Shown here: one piece after another, positions 8,116 through 16,172 of the stretch
Position numbering within the stretch: the first letter of the stretch is position 1
Layout of the letters: every line of letters starts with the position of its first letter
Assembly: GCA_900542765.1 (NCBI GenBank)
Contig: UQOX01000021.1
Coordinates: 1 to 46,680, forward strand
Reading direction: 5' to 3'
Source: an uncultured Porphyromonadaceae bacterium
GTDB lineage: Bacteria > Bacteroidota > Bacteroidia > Bacteroidales > UBA11471
DNA length: 46,680 nucleotides
Translations under genes and position numbers: made by a program
The notes under the pieces: generated by a model
What the model saw: the letters and a program-made list of their open reading frames with translations, nothing else
Told to the model about the DNA's origin: nothing
Databases searched by the model: none

Positions 8116-8625
8116 TCAGAAATCTATGGCCATGATATAGTCGTTCATGAAATAGCCCTTGCCAATGTCGAAATCGCCGCTCATCGCAATGTGCATACCC
8201 ATGTGCCGGTAAAAGTCAAGAGCCGGATTTTGACGGTTGACGTTGAGCTCGACCCGGCCGTGGCCGTCGGGGAAGAGACGGCGAGCCTCTTCAAAAGCCC
8301 GTTCTATCAGCGCCCGTCCCACCCGCCGGCCTTGACAGTCGGGACAGACATATATTTTTTGCAGATGCACCAACCTTTCGCCCTGGGGCTCGATAGAGAC
8401 ATACCCCAAGGCATGGCCCGCGCCATCGTGAGCGATGAAAAAGCGATGGCCTTCGCGCATCTGGCGGGTCAGGCTCTCTTCGGAATACATCCAGTCATAC
8501 ATATAATCGAGCTGCTCGGGCGAGAGTATCGCCCGATAGGTGGGATAGAACGTGGCGTGCGCCATGTCGCGCAGCAAAGGAATGTCGGCCTCCGTGGCCG
8601 GTGTGATGCGTATATCGTTTGTCAT
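8116..8625 (-). CDS. GNAT family N-acetyltransferase
   Basis: A 169-residue acetyltransferase of the GNAT fold. Motif A, which binds acetyl-CoA pyrophosphate, is visible as KIYVCPDCQGRRVGRALIER, with the Q-x-x-x-G-R/A core. The C-terminal segment ALDFYRHMGMH is the usual NPALDFYRKMGF-like ending that closes the acceptor site. The substrate cannot be deduced; a small-molecule amine or a protein N-terminus are both possible. The gene begins 10 bases after hisS on the same strand, so it is likely cotranscribed with hisS. Confidence 0.9.
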   Translation of the reverse strand: MTNDIRITPATEADIPLLRDMAHATFYPTYRAILSPEQLDYMYDWMYSEESLTRQMREGHRFFIAHDGAGHALGYVSIEPQGERLVHLQKIYVCPDCQGRRVGRALIERAFEEARRLFPDGHGRVELNVNRQNPALDFYRHMGMHIAMSGDFDIGKGYFMNDYIMAIDF

Positions 8626-8635
8626 GGGAGGAATC

Positions 8636-10000
8636 CTAATTTTTCAATCGGTCGGCCATCTCATCGAGCGACAGTTGCTCCTGCTCTCCGGTAGCCATGT
8701 TCTTGACGGTGATTTTCCCCGAGAGAATCTCGTTTTCGCCGACGAGAGCCACATAGGGAATCTTCTTGGCATCGGCATAGCCCATCTGTTTTTTCAATTT
8801 TCCCGCTTCGGGATAGAGCTCGGCTCGAATGCCCCGCGCACGCAAACGGGTCGTATAGTCGAGACAGGCATCGGCCTCTTTCTCGCCGAAGTTGACAAAG
8901 AGAATCTGCGTTGTCGAGAGCGAATCGGAGGGATAAAGGTCGAGCTGGTTGAGCACGTCGTAGATGCGGTCGGCACCGAAGGAGATGCCGACTCCCGAGA
9001 CGCCCGGCATGCCGAACACGCCCGTGAGGTTGTCGTAACGGCCTCCGCCGGTGATGCTGCCGATGGTGACATCGAGCGCTTTCACCTCGACGATGGCGCC
9101 CGTGTAATAGTTGAGGCCACGAGCCAAAGTGAGGTCGATTTCGAGCGTGGCGCGCAGGGGCGACTTCTCGATGCGGTCGAGAATATACTCCAACTCCTCG
9201 ATACCCTTCATGCCGGTTTCCGAGGCAGCCAGTTGCGAGCGCAAAGTGGCCAGTTTGGAGCGGTTGTCGCCTTGCAGCAGAATGATGGGTTGCAGACGGG
9301 CCACGGCCTCCTCATCGAGCCCTTTCTCGCGCAGCTCAGCGTTCACGTTGTCGAGGCCAATCTTGTCGAGCTTGTCGATGGCGACGGTAATATCGACGAT
9401 TTTCTCGGGTGCGCCGATGATTTCGGCAATGCCACTGAGGATTTTCCGGTTGTTGAGTTTCACCGCCACCCGTATGCCGAAGCGGGTAAACACCTCGTCG
9501 ATGAGGCGCAACAGTTCCACTTCGTTGAGGAGGGAGTCGGAGCCCACCACGTCGGCGTCGCACTGGAAAAATTCGCGGTAACGCCCCTTTTGCGGACGGT
9601 CGGCCCGCCACACGGGCTGTATCTGATAGCGCTTGAAGGGAAACGAGAGTTCGCCGCGGTGCATGACCACGAAACGGGCAAAGGGCACGGTGAGGTCATA
9701 ACGCAGACCTTTCTCGCAGAGTTTCGACGCCAGGCGGGTCGTCTGACGGCCGGTCAGCTCCTCGTCGGAGAGGTCGGCGAGGAAATCGCCCGAGTTCAGC
9801 ACCTTGAAGAGCAGTTTGTCACCCTCTTCGCCGTATTTTCCCATGAGGGTCGAGAGGTTCTCCATGGCCGGCGTCTCTATCTGCTGGAAACCGAAAAGGT
9901 GGAATACCTCGCGTATCGTATTGAAAATATAGTTGCGTTTCGCCATCTCTTCGGGCGAAAAGTCCCGGGTTCCTTTGGGTATGGAAGGTTTTGTTGCCAT
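8636..10000 (-). CDS. hisS: Histidyl-tRNA synthetase
   Basis: A 454-residue class II synthetase that charges tRNA-His. Class II motif 2 is visible in [29 protein letters not shown]. The two HisRS signatures, [10 protein letters not shown] and GGGRYDNL, are both present, as is a C-terminal anticodon-binding domain ending near [12 protein letters not shown]. The length is typical of the Bacteroidetes form. ATG 10000 ([14 protein letters not shown]) is the start, because PKGTRDF is the conserved HisRS beginning. The longer upstream frame is not coding and contains the promoter. Confidence 0.97.
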   Translation of the reverse strand: MATKPSIPKGTRDFSPEEMAKRNYIFNTIREVFHLFGFQQIETPAMENLSTLMGKYGEEGDKLLFKVLNSGDFLADLSDEELTGRQTTRLASKLCEKGLRYDLTVPFARFVVMHRGELSFPFKRYQIQPVWRADRPQKGRYREFFQCDADVVGSDSLLNEVELLRLIDEVFTRFGIRVAVKLNNRKILSGIAEIIGAPEKIVDITVAIDKLDKIGLDNVNAELREKGLDEEAVARLQPIILLQGDNRSKLATLRSQLAASETGMKGIEELEYILDRIEKSPLRATLEIDLTLARGLNYYTGAIVEVKALDVTIGSITGGGRYDNLTGVFGMPGVSGVGISFGADRIYDVLNQLDLYPSDSLSTTQILFVNFGEKEADACLDYTTRLRARGIRAELYPEAGKLKKQMGYADAKKIPYVALVGENEILSGKITVKNMATGEQEQLSLDEMADRLKN

Positions 10001-10028
10001 TATTTTTGCGATATGTAAGATGAATGCA

Positions 10029-10036
10029 CAAAGATA
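10029..10036 (-). promoter_or_regulatory. -7 element of hisS
   Basis: The minus strand reads TATCTTTG, an exact match to TAnnTTTG. It lies 28 bases before the hisS ATG. It confirms the start at 10000. Confidence 0.55.
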
Positions 10037-10186
10037 CGATATTCCGACGTTTTTACGGCCTTGTCGTTCCGAAAGTTTTCCACACGGGAGGCGCTTCCGG
10101 GCATCGGGTCTCCGCCGTGCGGCCACTCGGTGGCGCCACGAGTGCATCATGGCGCTCCCGGGGGAAGACGTAGCGTGTGCCGGCTG

Positions 10187-11260
10187 TCAGCGTATCGTCA
10201 CCTGCGTAGCCCCGAAGCCGTACTCCCGGAACGAGGCGTCCTGGTACTCGTAATTTTTGTATTTGCGCTGCAACTCTTCGAGAATGGCGCGACGCAGCAC
10301 GCCGTCGCCCTTGCCGTGAATGAAGATGATTTTGCGTCCCTTCTCCCCCTTGTAACGGTCGAGTGTGTCGCGGAAGGTCTGCAACTGCAATTGCAACATG
10401 TCGGCATTGCTCATTCCGGCCGTCGTGTCGACCAGTTCGTGTATGTGCAAGTCGACCTCCACCGGGCCCTCCTTGGGCGCTTTATGACGAGGAATCTTAC
10501 GAGGTTGCTGCGGCGTGTTCTTCTCCTGCATGGCCTTTTCGAGCGCCTTGGCGTCGAGGGGGATTTCGACCGCGGGCAGGTCACCTTCGACAAGGGGCAA
10601 TACCCAAGCCTTTTCTTCGAAGAAGTCGTTGGCACCGAAGGTGTGCAGTTTGTAAAACTTCACCGGGTCGATGCGCAGGAGTGCCGACACCGGCTCCTTG
10701 CAGGCATAGCCCTTGCCGCGCTTGTAGGCGAGTGCCTGCACCGACACGCGCCCGAAACGGTTGACGGCATCTTGTCCGAAACTCTCGACACACACTTGCA
10801 CATTGGGTTCGAGCGTACCCTGCGCACACAACGTCCACTCTCCCGTCTCACCCGAGACGGCATAGGTATAATCGAGGTAATAGTTGCTGTCGTTGATGAG
10901 ATAGGTCTCAAACGTCGTCGAGCCCAAATGATTGACGGCATCGGGCACAAAAGCCAAGTAAAGGCTGAGACGCTCACCCGTGCGGGTCTCGACGAGCGGC
11001 CATTCGGGCGCCTCTTCGTCATCGGGACGGACAGCGGCGACCGGCTGCTTCACCGCACGGCGAGCCGGCTCCTGCTTGTCGGCAGGTACCGCGCCGTCGT
11101 CCTGCCGGCGGCCGCTCTCTATCACCACACACTCCCTGACAAGCACGGGCGTTTCAAACCCGTCTTCTTCCTCTACCAGTGCCACATCGCGGTCGACCCG
11201 GCGCACGATACCTCCGCCGACGGCGTTGAGGAAACGCACTTTATCTCCTACTTTTACCAT
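10187..11260 (-). CDS. Smr domain protein with DUF2027-type N-terminus
   Basis: A 357-residue protein. The N-terminal segment MVKVGDKVRFLNAVGGG with GIVRRVDRDVALVEEEDGFE is a small SH3-like barrel seen in Bacteroidetes DUF2027 proteins. A beta-rich central domain covers about residues 120-270. The C-terminal Smr domain (about 275-355) shows VDLHIHEL, the HGKGDGVLRRAILEEL motif and the FGATQV ending. Smr domains nick or bind nucleic acid structures; some act on branched DNA or on RNA. This is a stand-alone Smr protein and not MutS2, because no MutS ATPase is present. In-frame ATG codons exist at 11260 and 11266 and the choice between them is arbitrary. It is divergent from queA. Confidence 0.87.
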   Translation of the reverse strand: MVKVGDKVRFLNAVGGGIVRRVDRDVALVEEEDGFETPVLVRECVVIESGRRQDDGAVPADKQEPARRAVKQPVAAVRPDDEEAPEWPLVETRTGERLSLYLAFVPDAVNHLGSTTFETYLINDSNYYLDYTYAVSGETGEWTLCAQGTLEPNVQVCVESFGQDAVNRFGRVSVQALAYKRGKGYACKEPVSALLRIDPVKFYKLHTFGANDFFEEKAWVLPLVEGDLPAVEIPLDAKALEKAMQEKNTPQQPRKIPRHKAPKEGPVEVDLHIHELVDTTAGMSNADMLQLQLQTFRDTLDRYKGEKGRKIIFIHGKGDGVLRRAILEELQRKYKNYEYQDASFREYGFGATQVTIR

Positions 11261-11290
11261 AATCATTCGATTTTATCATGCAAAGATGCT

Positions 11291-11298
11291 TATTTTTG
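11291..11298 (+). promoter_or_regulatory. -7 element of queA
   Basis: TATTTTTG matches TAnnTTTG exactly. A degenerate -33 TTCG occurs at 11266-11269 with a 21-base spacer. The leader to the ATG at 11321 is short. Confidence 0.55.
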
Positions 11299-11320
11299 CA
11301 GAGATATTCAACACTTGTAT

Positions 11321-12559
11321 ATGCAAAAACCACAAGATATCCGCATCGACGACTACGACTATCCGTTGCCCGACGAACGCATCGCCAAGTACCCGCTCGC
11401 CCGCCGCGACGCGTCGAAACTGTTGCTTTACCGCGGCGGAGAGGTTTCGGAGTCGACATTCGACCGGCTTCCCGACTGGCTCCCGACCGACAGCCTGCTG
11501 GTGTGCAACAACACCCGAGTCATACAGGCGCGACTCCACTTCCGCAAAGAAACGGGCGCCCTCATCGAGATTTTCTGCCTCGAACCGCTCGACCCCTGCG
11601 ACTACCTGATGTCGTTCCAGACGACCGGCCGCTGCGTATGGCGTTGCCTGGTGGGGAACCTGCGCAAATGGAAACAAGGCCGGCTCTCGCGCACATTGCA
11701 GGTCGAGGGCCGGGACATCACCCTCTGCGCCGAACGGCTCGACTGCACCGACAGCGAAACGCACGAAATCGCCTTTACCTGGGACGACTCAGGCATCACG
11801 TTTGCCTCGCTGCTCGAAGCCTTCGGCGAACTGCCCATTCCGCCCTACCTCAACCGGGAAAGCGAAGAGAGCGACAAAGTAACCTACCAGACGGTCTATT
11901 CGCGCATCGAAGGCTCTGTGGCCGCCCCCACGGCCGGCCTGCACTTCACCCCCGAAGTCTTCGCCGCGTTGCAGGAGAAAGGCATTCCCCGCCTCGAACT
12001 CACCCTGCATGTGGGCGCCGGCACCTTCAAACCGGTGAAGAGCGACACGATTGCCGGCCATGCGATGCACACCGAGTATATCTCGGTATCTCGCGAGACT
12101 TTGGCCGCATTGGCTTCGACATCTCGACGGGTCATCGCCGTAGGCACCACCTCGGTGCGCACACTCGAAAGCCTCTATTACATGGGTCGCACGCTGGTAC
12201 AACACCCCGATGCCACAGCCGAACGGCTCATCGTCGAACAGTGGCAACCTTACGACGGCACGCCCGACATTCCGGCCCGTGACGCACTCCTCGCCCTCGT
12301 CGACTATCTCGACCGCAACCGCCTCGACCGTCTCGTCTCGGCGACCCGCATCATCATCGTGCCGGGCTACCGTTGGCACATCGTGCAAGGGCTCATCACC
12401 AACTTCCACCAGCCTCGCAGCACCCTGCTGCTGCTCGTCTCGGCACTCATCGGCGACCGTTGGCACGAAGTCTACGACTATGCCCTCACACACGACTTCC
12501 GCTTTCTCAGCTACGGCGACAGTTCCCTGCTCCTACCTACCGAACCTTCACACCCATGA
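11321..12559 (+). CDS. queA: S-adenosylmethionine:tRNA ribosyltransferase-isomerase
   Basis: A 412-residue enzyme that transfers the ribosyl part of S-adenosylmethionine to preQ1 in tRNA, making epoxyqueuosine. Conserved family blocks are visible: IRIDDYDYPLPDERIAKYP near the start, SLLVCNNTRVIQARL, the central SVAAPTAGLHFTPEV, HVGAGTFKPVKSD and MHTEYISV, and GTTSVRTLESL toward the C-terminus. The length is above the usual 340-350 residues, as in Bacteroidetes homologues. ATG 11321 is chosen because it follows the promoter and gives the family start. The stop TGA overlaps the queF ATG in an ATGA junction, which points to translational coupling. Confidence 0.95.
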   Translation: MQKPQDIRIDDYDYPLPDERIAKYPLARRDASKLLLYRGGEVSESTFDRLPDWLPTDSLLVCNNTRVIQARLHFRKETGALIEIFCLEPLDPCDYLMSFQTTGRCVWRCLVGNLRKWKQGRLSRTLQVEGRDITLCAERLDCTDSETHEIAFTWDDSGITFASLLEAFGELPIPPYLNRESEESDKVTYQTVYSRIEGSVAAPTAGLHFTPEVFAALQEKGIPRLELTLHVGAGTFKPVKSDTIAGHAMHTEYISVSRETLAALASTSRRVIAVGTTSVRTLESLYYMGRTLVQHPDATAERLIVEQWQPYDGTPDIPARDALLALVDYLDRNRLDRLVSATRIIIVPGYRWHIVQGLITNFHQPRSTLLLLVSALIGDRWHEVYDYALTHDFRFLSYGDSSLLLPTEPSHP

Positions 12560-13467
12560 CCCACGAACCGACACAGCATGTCTTAGGCCGACAAGTGGCC
12601 TATCCCGACCATTATGCGCCGGAGGTACTGGTACGGGTCGACCGTGCCGATAACCGCGAGGCGCACGCCATCGACACCGCCAGCCTGCCCTTCACCGGCT
12701 ATGACCTGTGGAACGCATACGAAGTGAGCACCCTCACCGGGGGCGGAGCCCCCGTGAATCTCATCATGCGGTTGCTTTACCCGTGCGAGAGCCGCTACAT
12801 CGTCGAGAGCAAATCGCTGAAACTCTACCTCAACTCCTTCAACATGACCCGTTTCGGGGGGAGCACCGATGAAGCCGCCCGCCACATCTCCACCACGGTG
12901 GCTCGCGACCTCTCGACGCTGCTCGAAACCCGGGTCGAAGTCGTTGTGGAGTCGCCGCGCGAAGCCGAGGCGCACACGGCAACATCGCCGGGCCGGCTCT
13001 GCACGCCTCCTGTCGAATGGCCCTACTGGGGTGTTGACGATTTGGAAGAGCGCCCCCTCTCCTCATACAAAGAAGACATTTCCTTATTGGGTACCGGCAC
13101 CGGGGAAGGAATCCTGCAAGGCATGACCGACCTGCTGCGCAGCCGCTGCAAAATCACTTCACAACCCGACTGGGGCGACCTCTACCTCTACATGCGGGGC
13201 AACCGGCTGCCCACGGTCGACGCCCTGCTGCGTTATATCGTCTCGTTCCGCGACGAGAACCATTTCCATGAAGAGGTGGTGGAGATGATTTACCAGGCCC
13301 TTTGGGCGCATTTCGCACCCGAAGAGTTGCTGGTCATGGCTTTCTACACACGCCGCGGCGGCATCGACATCAATCCCGTGCGAGCCAACCGTCCCGAACT
13401 GATAGGGCACCTTGCCCCGCACATCACCCGCTTTGCCCATGTGGCCGTGAAGTCTCCCCGCCAATAA
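12556..13467 (+). CDS. queF: NADPH-dependent 7-cyano-7-deazaguanine (preQ0) reductase
   Basis: A 303-residue bimodular QueF that reduces the nitrile of preQ0 to the amine preQ1, the substrate used before QueA acts. The ESKSLKLYLNSFNMTRFG block (about residues 85-102) is the family signature. The catalytic cysteine is visible in RSRCKITSQPDWGD, and the C-terminal FYTRRGGIDINPVRANRP is conserved. It starts inside the queA stop codon, so the last two genes of queuosine synthesis are a coupled pair. A terminator follows at 13505-13543. Length and module order match the long proteobacterial-type QueF rather than the short Bacillus type. Confidence 0.94.
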   Translation: MTHEPTQHVLGRQVAYPDHYAPEVLVRVDRADNREAHAIDTASLPFTGYDLWNAYEVSTLTGGGAPVNLIMRLLYPCESRYIVESKSLKLYLNSFNMTRFGGSTDEAARHISTTVARDLSTLLETRVEVVVESPREAEAHTATSPGRLCTPPVEWPYWGVDDLEERPLSSYKEDISLLGTGTGEGILQGMTDLLRSRCKITSQPDWGDLYLYMRGNRLPTVDALLRYIVSFRDENHFHEEVVEMIYQALWAHFAPEELLVMAFYTRRGGIDINPVRANRPELIGHLAPHITRFAHVAVKSPRQ

Positions 13468-13504
13468 CCCGGCAGGCCGCGCGCCGCAGGAGATAAAAAA
13501 TGAC

Positions 13505-13543
13505 AGAAAGCCCGCAGCCATTTTGGCCGACGGGCTTTCTTTT
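13505..13543 (+). terminator. Rho-independent terminator after queF
   Basis: AGAAAGCCCG (13505-13514) pairs perfectly with CGGGCTTTCT (13531-13540) and is followed by TTTT. It ends the queA-queF unit. Confidence 0.8.
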
Positions 13544-13631
13544 CCATGTGAATAAGGGAAGGCAGCGCCCTCCTCCCACCACACCGATGTGAACGGACCT
13601 TCTCCCGCTGTCGGGAGGGGGAAGAGGATAA

Positions 13632-13666
13632 AAAGCAAGCCGGGTGCGGAAATTCCGCACCCGGCT
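13632..13666 (-). terminator. Terminator of the PUL operon
   Basis: AGCCGGGTGCGGAA (13638-13651) and TTCCGCACCCGGCT (13653-13666) form a near-perfect palindrome around one central base. On the minus strand the stem is followed by GCTTTTT. It lies 52 bases beyond the stop of the last PUL gene. Confidence 0.75.
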
Positions 13667-13718
13667 CTTATTCTTGAATGACGAGACCGAAAAGAAATCG
13701 GTCTACGCAATCAAATCA

Positions 13719-16055
13719 TTAGTAAACGACCGCTTTGGCGTCTTTACCGGCCTTGATGTAATATACACCGTGAGCAGGCAACGTAACCGTGGCAGCCCCG
13801 TTGACAACAGCCTCGGAGGTAATGAGCGCACCGTTGGCGGCATAAACTTCCACGGTAGCGGCCTCGGCATTGCTTACCGTTACTTGGTCACCACTTTGGG
13901 CAACGACAAGGGCTGCGGTTTCGGCCTGAGCCTCTTCGATGGCAGAACCACCGGCTTCGGCCGTCACTTTGATGTTACCGATGAATTGATAGGTGTAGTA
14001 TTTTCTCGATACGGGCCAGCCGTTAGCGTCCTTATCGGTTCCGGCCATACCCGGACCTACGATGGGAGAGTCAACATCGCCGATCCAGCGTACATATACG
14101 GCATCCTGGTTTTCGGCAGCTGCCGGCAGGGTAGCGATAGCATCGCGCCATGCGTCGCCCACAGAGTCGATAGTAACGGTGGTAAGGGTGTTCCAGGTAG
14201 CATTATCGAGCGAGTACTCCATCTTCGTGGTCTTGTGCATACGGGCTTCGGCCAGGAGGACGGCAGAAACTTTCACACCGGTCATGCCTTTGGTCGAGAA
14301 CTTGATGTAGTAGTAGTCGGGGTTAGCGCAGCAAGCCTTGGTAAGCTCTTCGTTATATCCGGCAGCAGCCTCTTCTTGTTCAACGACAACAGAGTCGAGA
14401 CGGGTACGCAACAGTCCGGCCATGAAGAGTACGGGTTCTGCACTACCATTGTAGATATAAGCTTTGTTGTTACGGGTCTGAGCGAAAGTCGTATCGGCAT
14501 AGGTTACGCCATCGGCCGAGTGTTCAACAGTCATAATACCAAGTTGTCCTACGTTTTCGGCATTGGCTGCGTGATTAGCAGCAAACGGCAACGTCAGATT
14601 CTTGGTGGTACCATCTTTGAGTTGGCAGAAGTCCCACAACATTTCATAGTCGGCCGAAACGACTTTGGCGGTAAGATTCAGGTCGCCGGAGAGCGTAATG
14701 GTACGGGTCAAGTCGGTATTACCGTCGCTCCACCCCATGAAGGTATTCAAGCCGTCGTGGAGGTCGATGCTGATAGAGATTTCATCACCTACGAAATAAA
14801 TGGCCTTTTCGGGTTGGATGGTAACCGTAGCCGTGGTAGAACCACCTTCGATCGACACATTCACAGCAGCTTTTTGGGGGAATTCATCGAGATACCATCT
14901 GCCATCGCCGATGTAGGTAGGATTACCCTCAATATCTTCACCTGCCGTGTAGATATTATACGATTTCAAGAGCGAGAAATCCTTGTTGTATCTGTCATAG
15001 AAGTCGTCCCATGCCAACTCGGCTGTTGCCATCGTATAGTTATCGGTGGTATCGGCCGAAATCCAAGCATATTCACCGGTATCGGCATCTTTTACATTAC
15101 CGGCAATCCAGTTGTCATAACCTTCGATAACGTTGTTGGCGGCATATACCAACACGGCTTCACTGCTCGTGAGGATTTTCGGTTTACGAGTCTGTTCCAG
15201 ATTATACTCATCTGTCCAGTCGGGCCACAAGAAGAGGTTATTGTTGATATGGAACTCCGAGCCCGGGCCCATGTATGAGCCGACACTGATGACATCATAA
15301 CTGTTTGCAGCTACCAGCAACGTATTATTCTCAAACGTGAAGTAGCCCGATGTACGGCCATTATCATCGGAAATATAATTCATGGTAAAGATAGCCTTAA
15401 TGTCGGGCAAATCATAGAACGTGTTGTTTCTGAAAACAACCTCGATAGGAATTTGTCCGAAATAAATGGCGGCCCAGTTGTTGTTCATGTTGGCCAAATT
15501 GGCATCGTGAACCAGACAGTCGCTCATCTCAAAATAATTGACTGTTCCCGCTGTTGTATAATTACCATCAGCATCTTTGGGCGTTACCGAGCGGTAAATG
15601 GTACGAGGATAGTTCGAGATTTCGCAGTTACGGAATGCCAACGTATCCATGTCGGCATATTTACCGTTGAAATAGATAAGTTGTCCCGAGGTAGCTGTTT
15701 TCCCACCCGTGTATTGCAGGTGCAGATTTTCAAAAATCATACTCAGGTCACTGTTCGGCTCGGTCGGATCTGCGGCATCGAAACGCAATTGCACAATGGG
15801 ACGGAAGTCTTCGGGCACACCGATAATCCAGAATTTACCGGCCGTGGGCACGGTTTTGTAGGTTCCGCTGCTGATGACAACATCGGCACTTTCGGGATTG
15901 ACAAAGATGGTGTCCATCGCGCCTTTTACGCGACCCAGATTCCCTAATGCCGCCGTAAATTCTGCCGACGTGGTCACAACCCAACTATCGGCAGCAGCCT
16001 GAAAAGACAGTGCGGTTGCCATGAAGGCCGCAGCAAGTGTAAAGATTTTTTTCAT
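13719..16055 (-). CDS. Secreted beta-helix protein (DUF4957/DUF5123-like) with InlB-type repeat and T9SS-like sorting domain
   Basis: A 778-residue secreted protein. After a signal peptide (about residues 1-22) there is a parallel beta-helix region (about 40-390) of the DUF4957/DUF5123 type that accompanies pectin loci, with repeated strands such as FENLHLQYTGG, FRNCEISNYPR, FRNNTFYDLPD and FENNTLLVAANS, and the closing GDGRWYLDEFP. Next is a divergent InlB-like repeat (IDLHDGLNTFMGWSDGNTDL, about 410-470), a beta-sandwich of unknown class, and a C-terminal about 60 residues like the type A sorting signal of type IX secretion (VEVYAANGALITSEAVVNG, then LPAHGVYYIKAG). No catalytic residues of a lyase are evident, so binding or lyase activity are both open. 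It has its own promoter at 16132-16163. Confidence 0.75.
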   Translation of the reverse strand: MKKIFTLAAAFMATALSFQAAADSWVVTTSAEFTAALGNLGRVKGAMDTIFVNPESADVVISSGTYKTVPTAGKFWIIGVPEDFRPIVQLRFDAADPTEPNSDLSMIFENLHLQYTGGKTATSGQLIYFNGKYADMDTLAFRNCEISNYPRTIYRSVTPKDADGNYTTAGTVNYFEMSDCLVHDANLANMNNNWAAIYFGQIPIEVVFRNNTFYDLPDIKAIFTMNYISDDNGRTSGYFTFENNTLLVAANSYDVISVGSYMGPGSEFHINNNLFLWPDWTDEYNLEQTRKPKILTSSEAVLVYAANNVIEGYDNWIAGNVKDADTGEYAWISADTTDNYTMATAELAWDDFYDRYNKDFSLLKSYNIYTAGEDIEGNPTYIGDGRWYLDEFPQKAAVNVSIEGGSTTATVTIQPEKAIYFVGDEISISIDLHDGLNTFMGWSDGNTDLTRTITLSGDLNLTAKVVSADYEMLWDFCQLKDGTTKNLTLPFAANHAANAENVGQLGIMTVEHSADGVTYADTTFAQTRNNKAYIYNGSAEPVLFMAGLLRTRLDSVVVEQEEAAAGYNEELTKACCANPDYYYIKFSTKGMTGVKVSAVLLAEARMHKTTKMEYSLDNATWNTLTTVTIDSVGDAWRDAIATLPAAAENQDAVYVRWIGDVDSPIVGPGMAGTDKDANGWPVSRKYYTYQFIGNIKVTAEAGGSAIEEAQAETAALVVAQSGDQVTVSNAEAATVEVYAANGALITSEAVVNGAATVTLPAHGVYYIKAGKDAKAVVY

Positions 16056-16086
16056 AACTCTGATGTTTTTATGGTTAGATATCTAT

Positions 16087-16118
16087 CCATACCTTCGCTT
16101 TTGATGGCGAAGGTATGG
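16087..16118 (-). other. Strong stem-loop in the leader of the beta-helix gene
   Basis: CCATACCTTCGC (16087-16098) pairs perfectly with GCGAAGGTATGG (16107-16118) around an 8-base loop. It lies between the SusD stop (16173) and the beta-helix ATG (16055). It is just downstream of a promoter at 16132-16163, so it would sit at the 5' end of that transcript. It could also halt or protect the upstream operon transcript. Confidence 0.75.
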
Positions 16119-16131
16119 TTTTTGATTTTTA

Positions 16132-16163
16132 CAAAAGTAATCAATTTTATCGGTCAAGACAAA
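16132..16163 (-). promoter_or_regulatory. Promoter of the beta-helix gene
   Basis: On the minus strand TTTG (16163-16160) and TACTTTTG (16139-16132) match the -33 and -7 consensus with a 20-base spacer. The -33 starts 9 bases after the SusD stop codon. Confidence 0.6.
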
Positions 16164-16172
16164 GGACGGAAT

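Noticed and set aside
8552..10018. Long plus-strand frame over hisS
   Set aside because: Antisense shadow of a certain hisS gene; composition typical of complementary frames.
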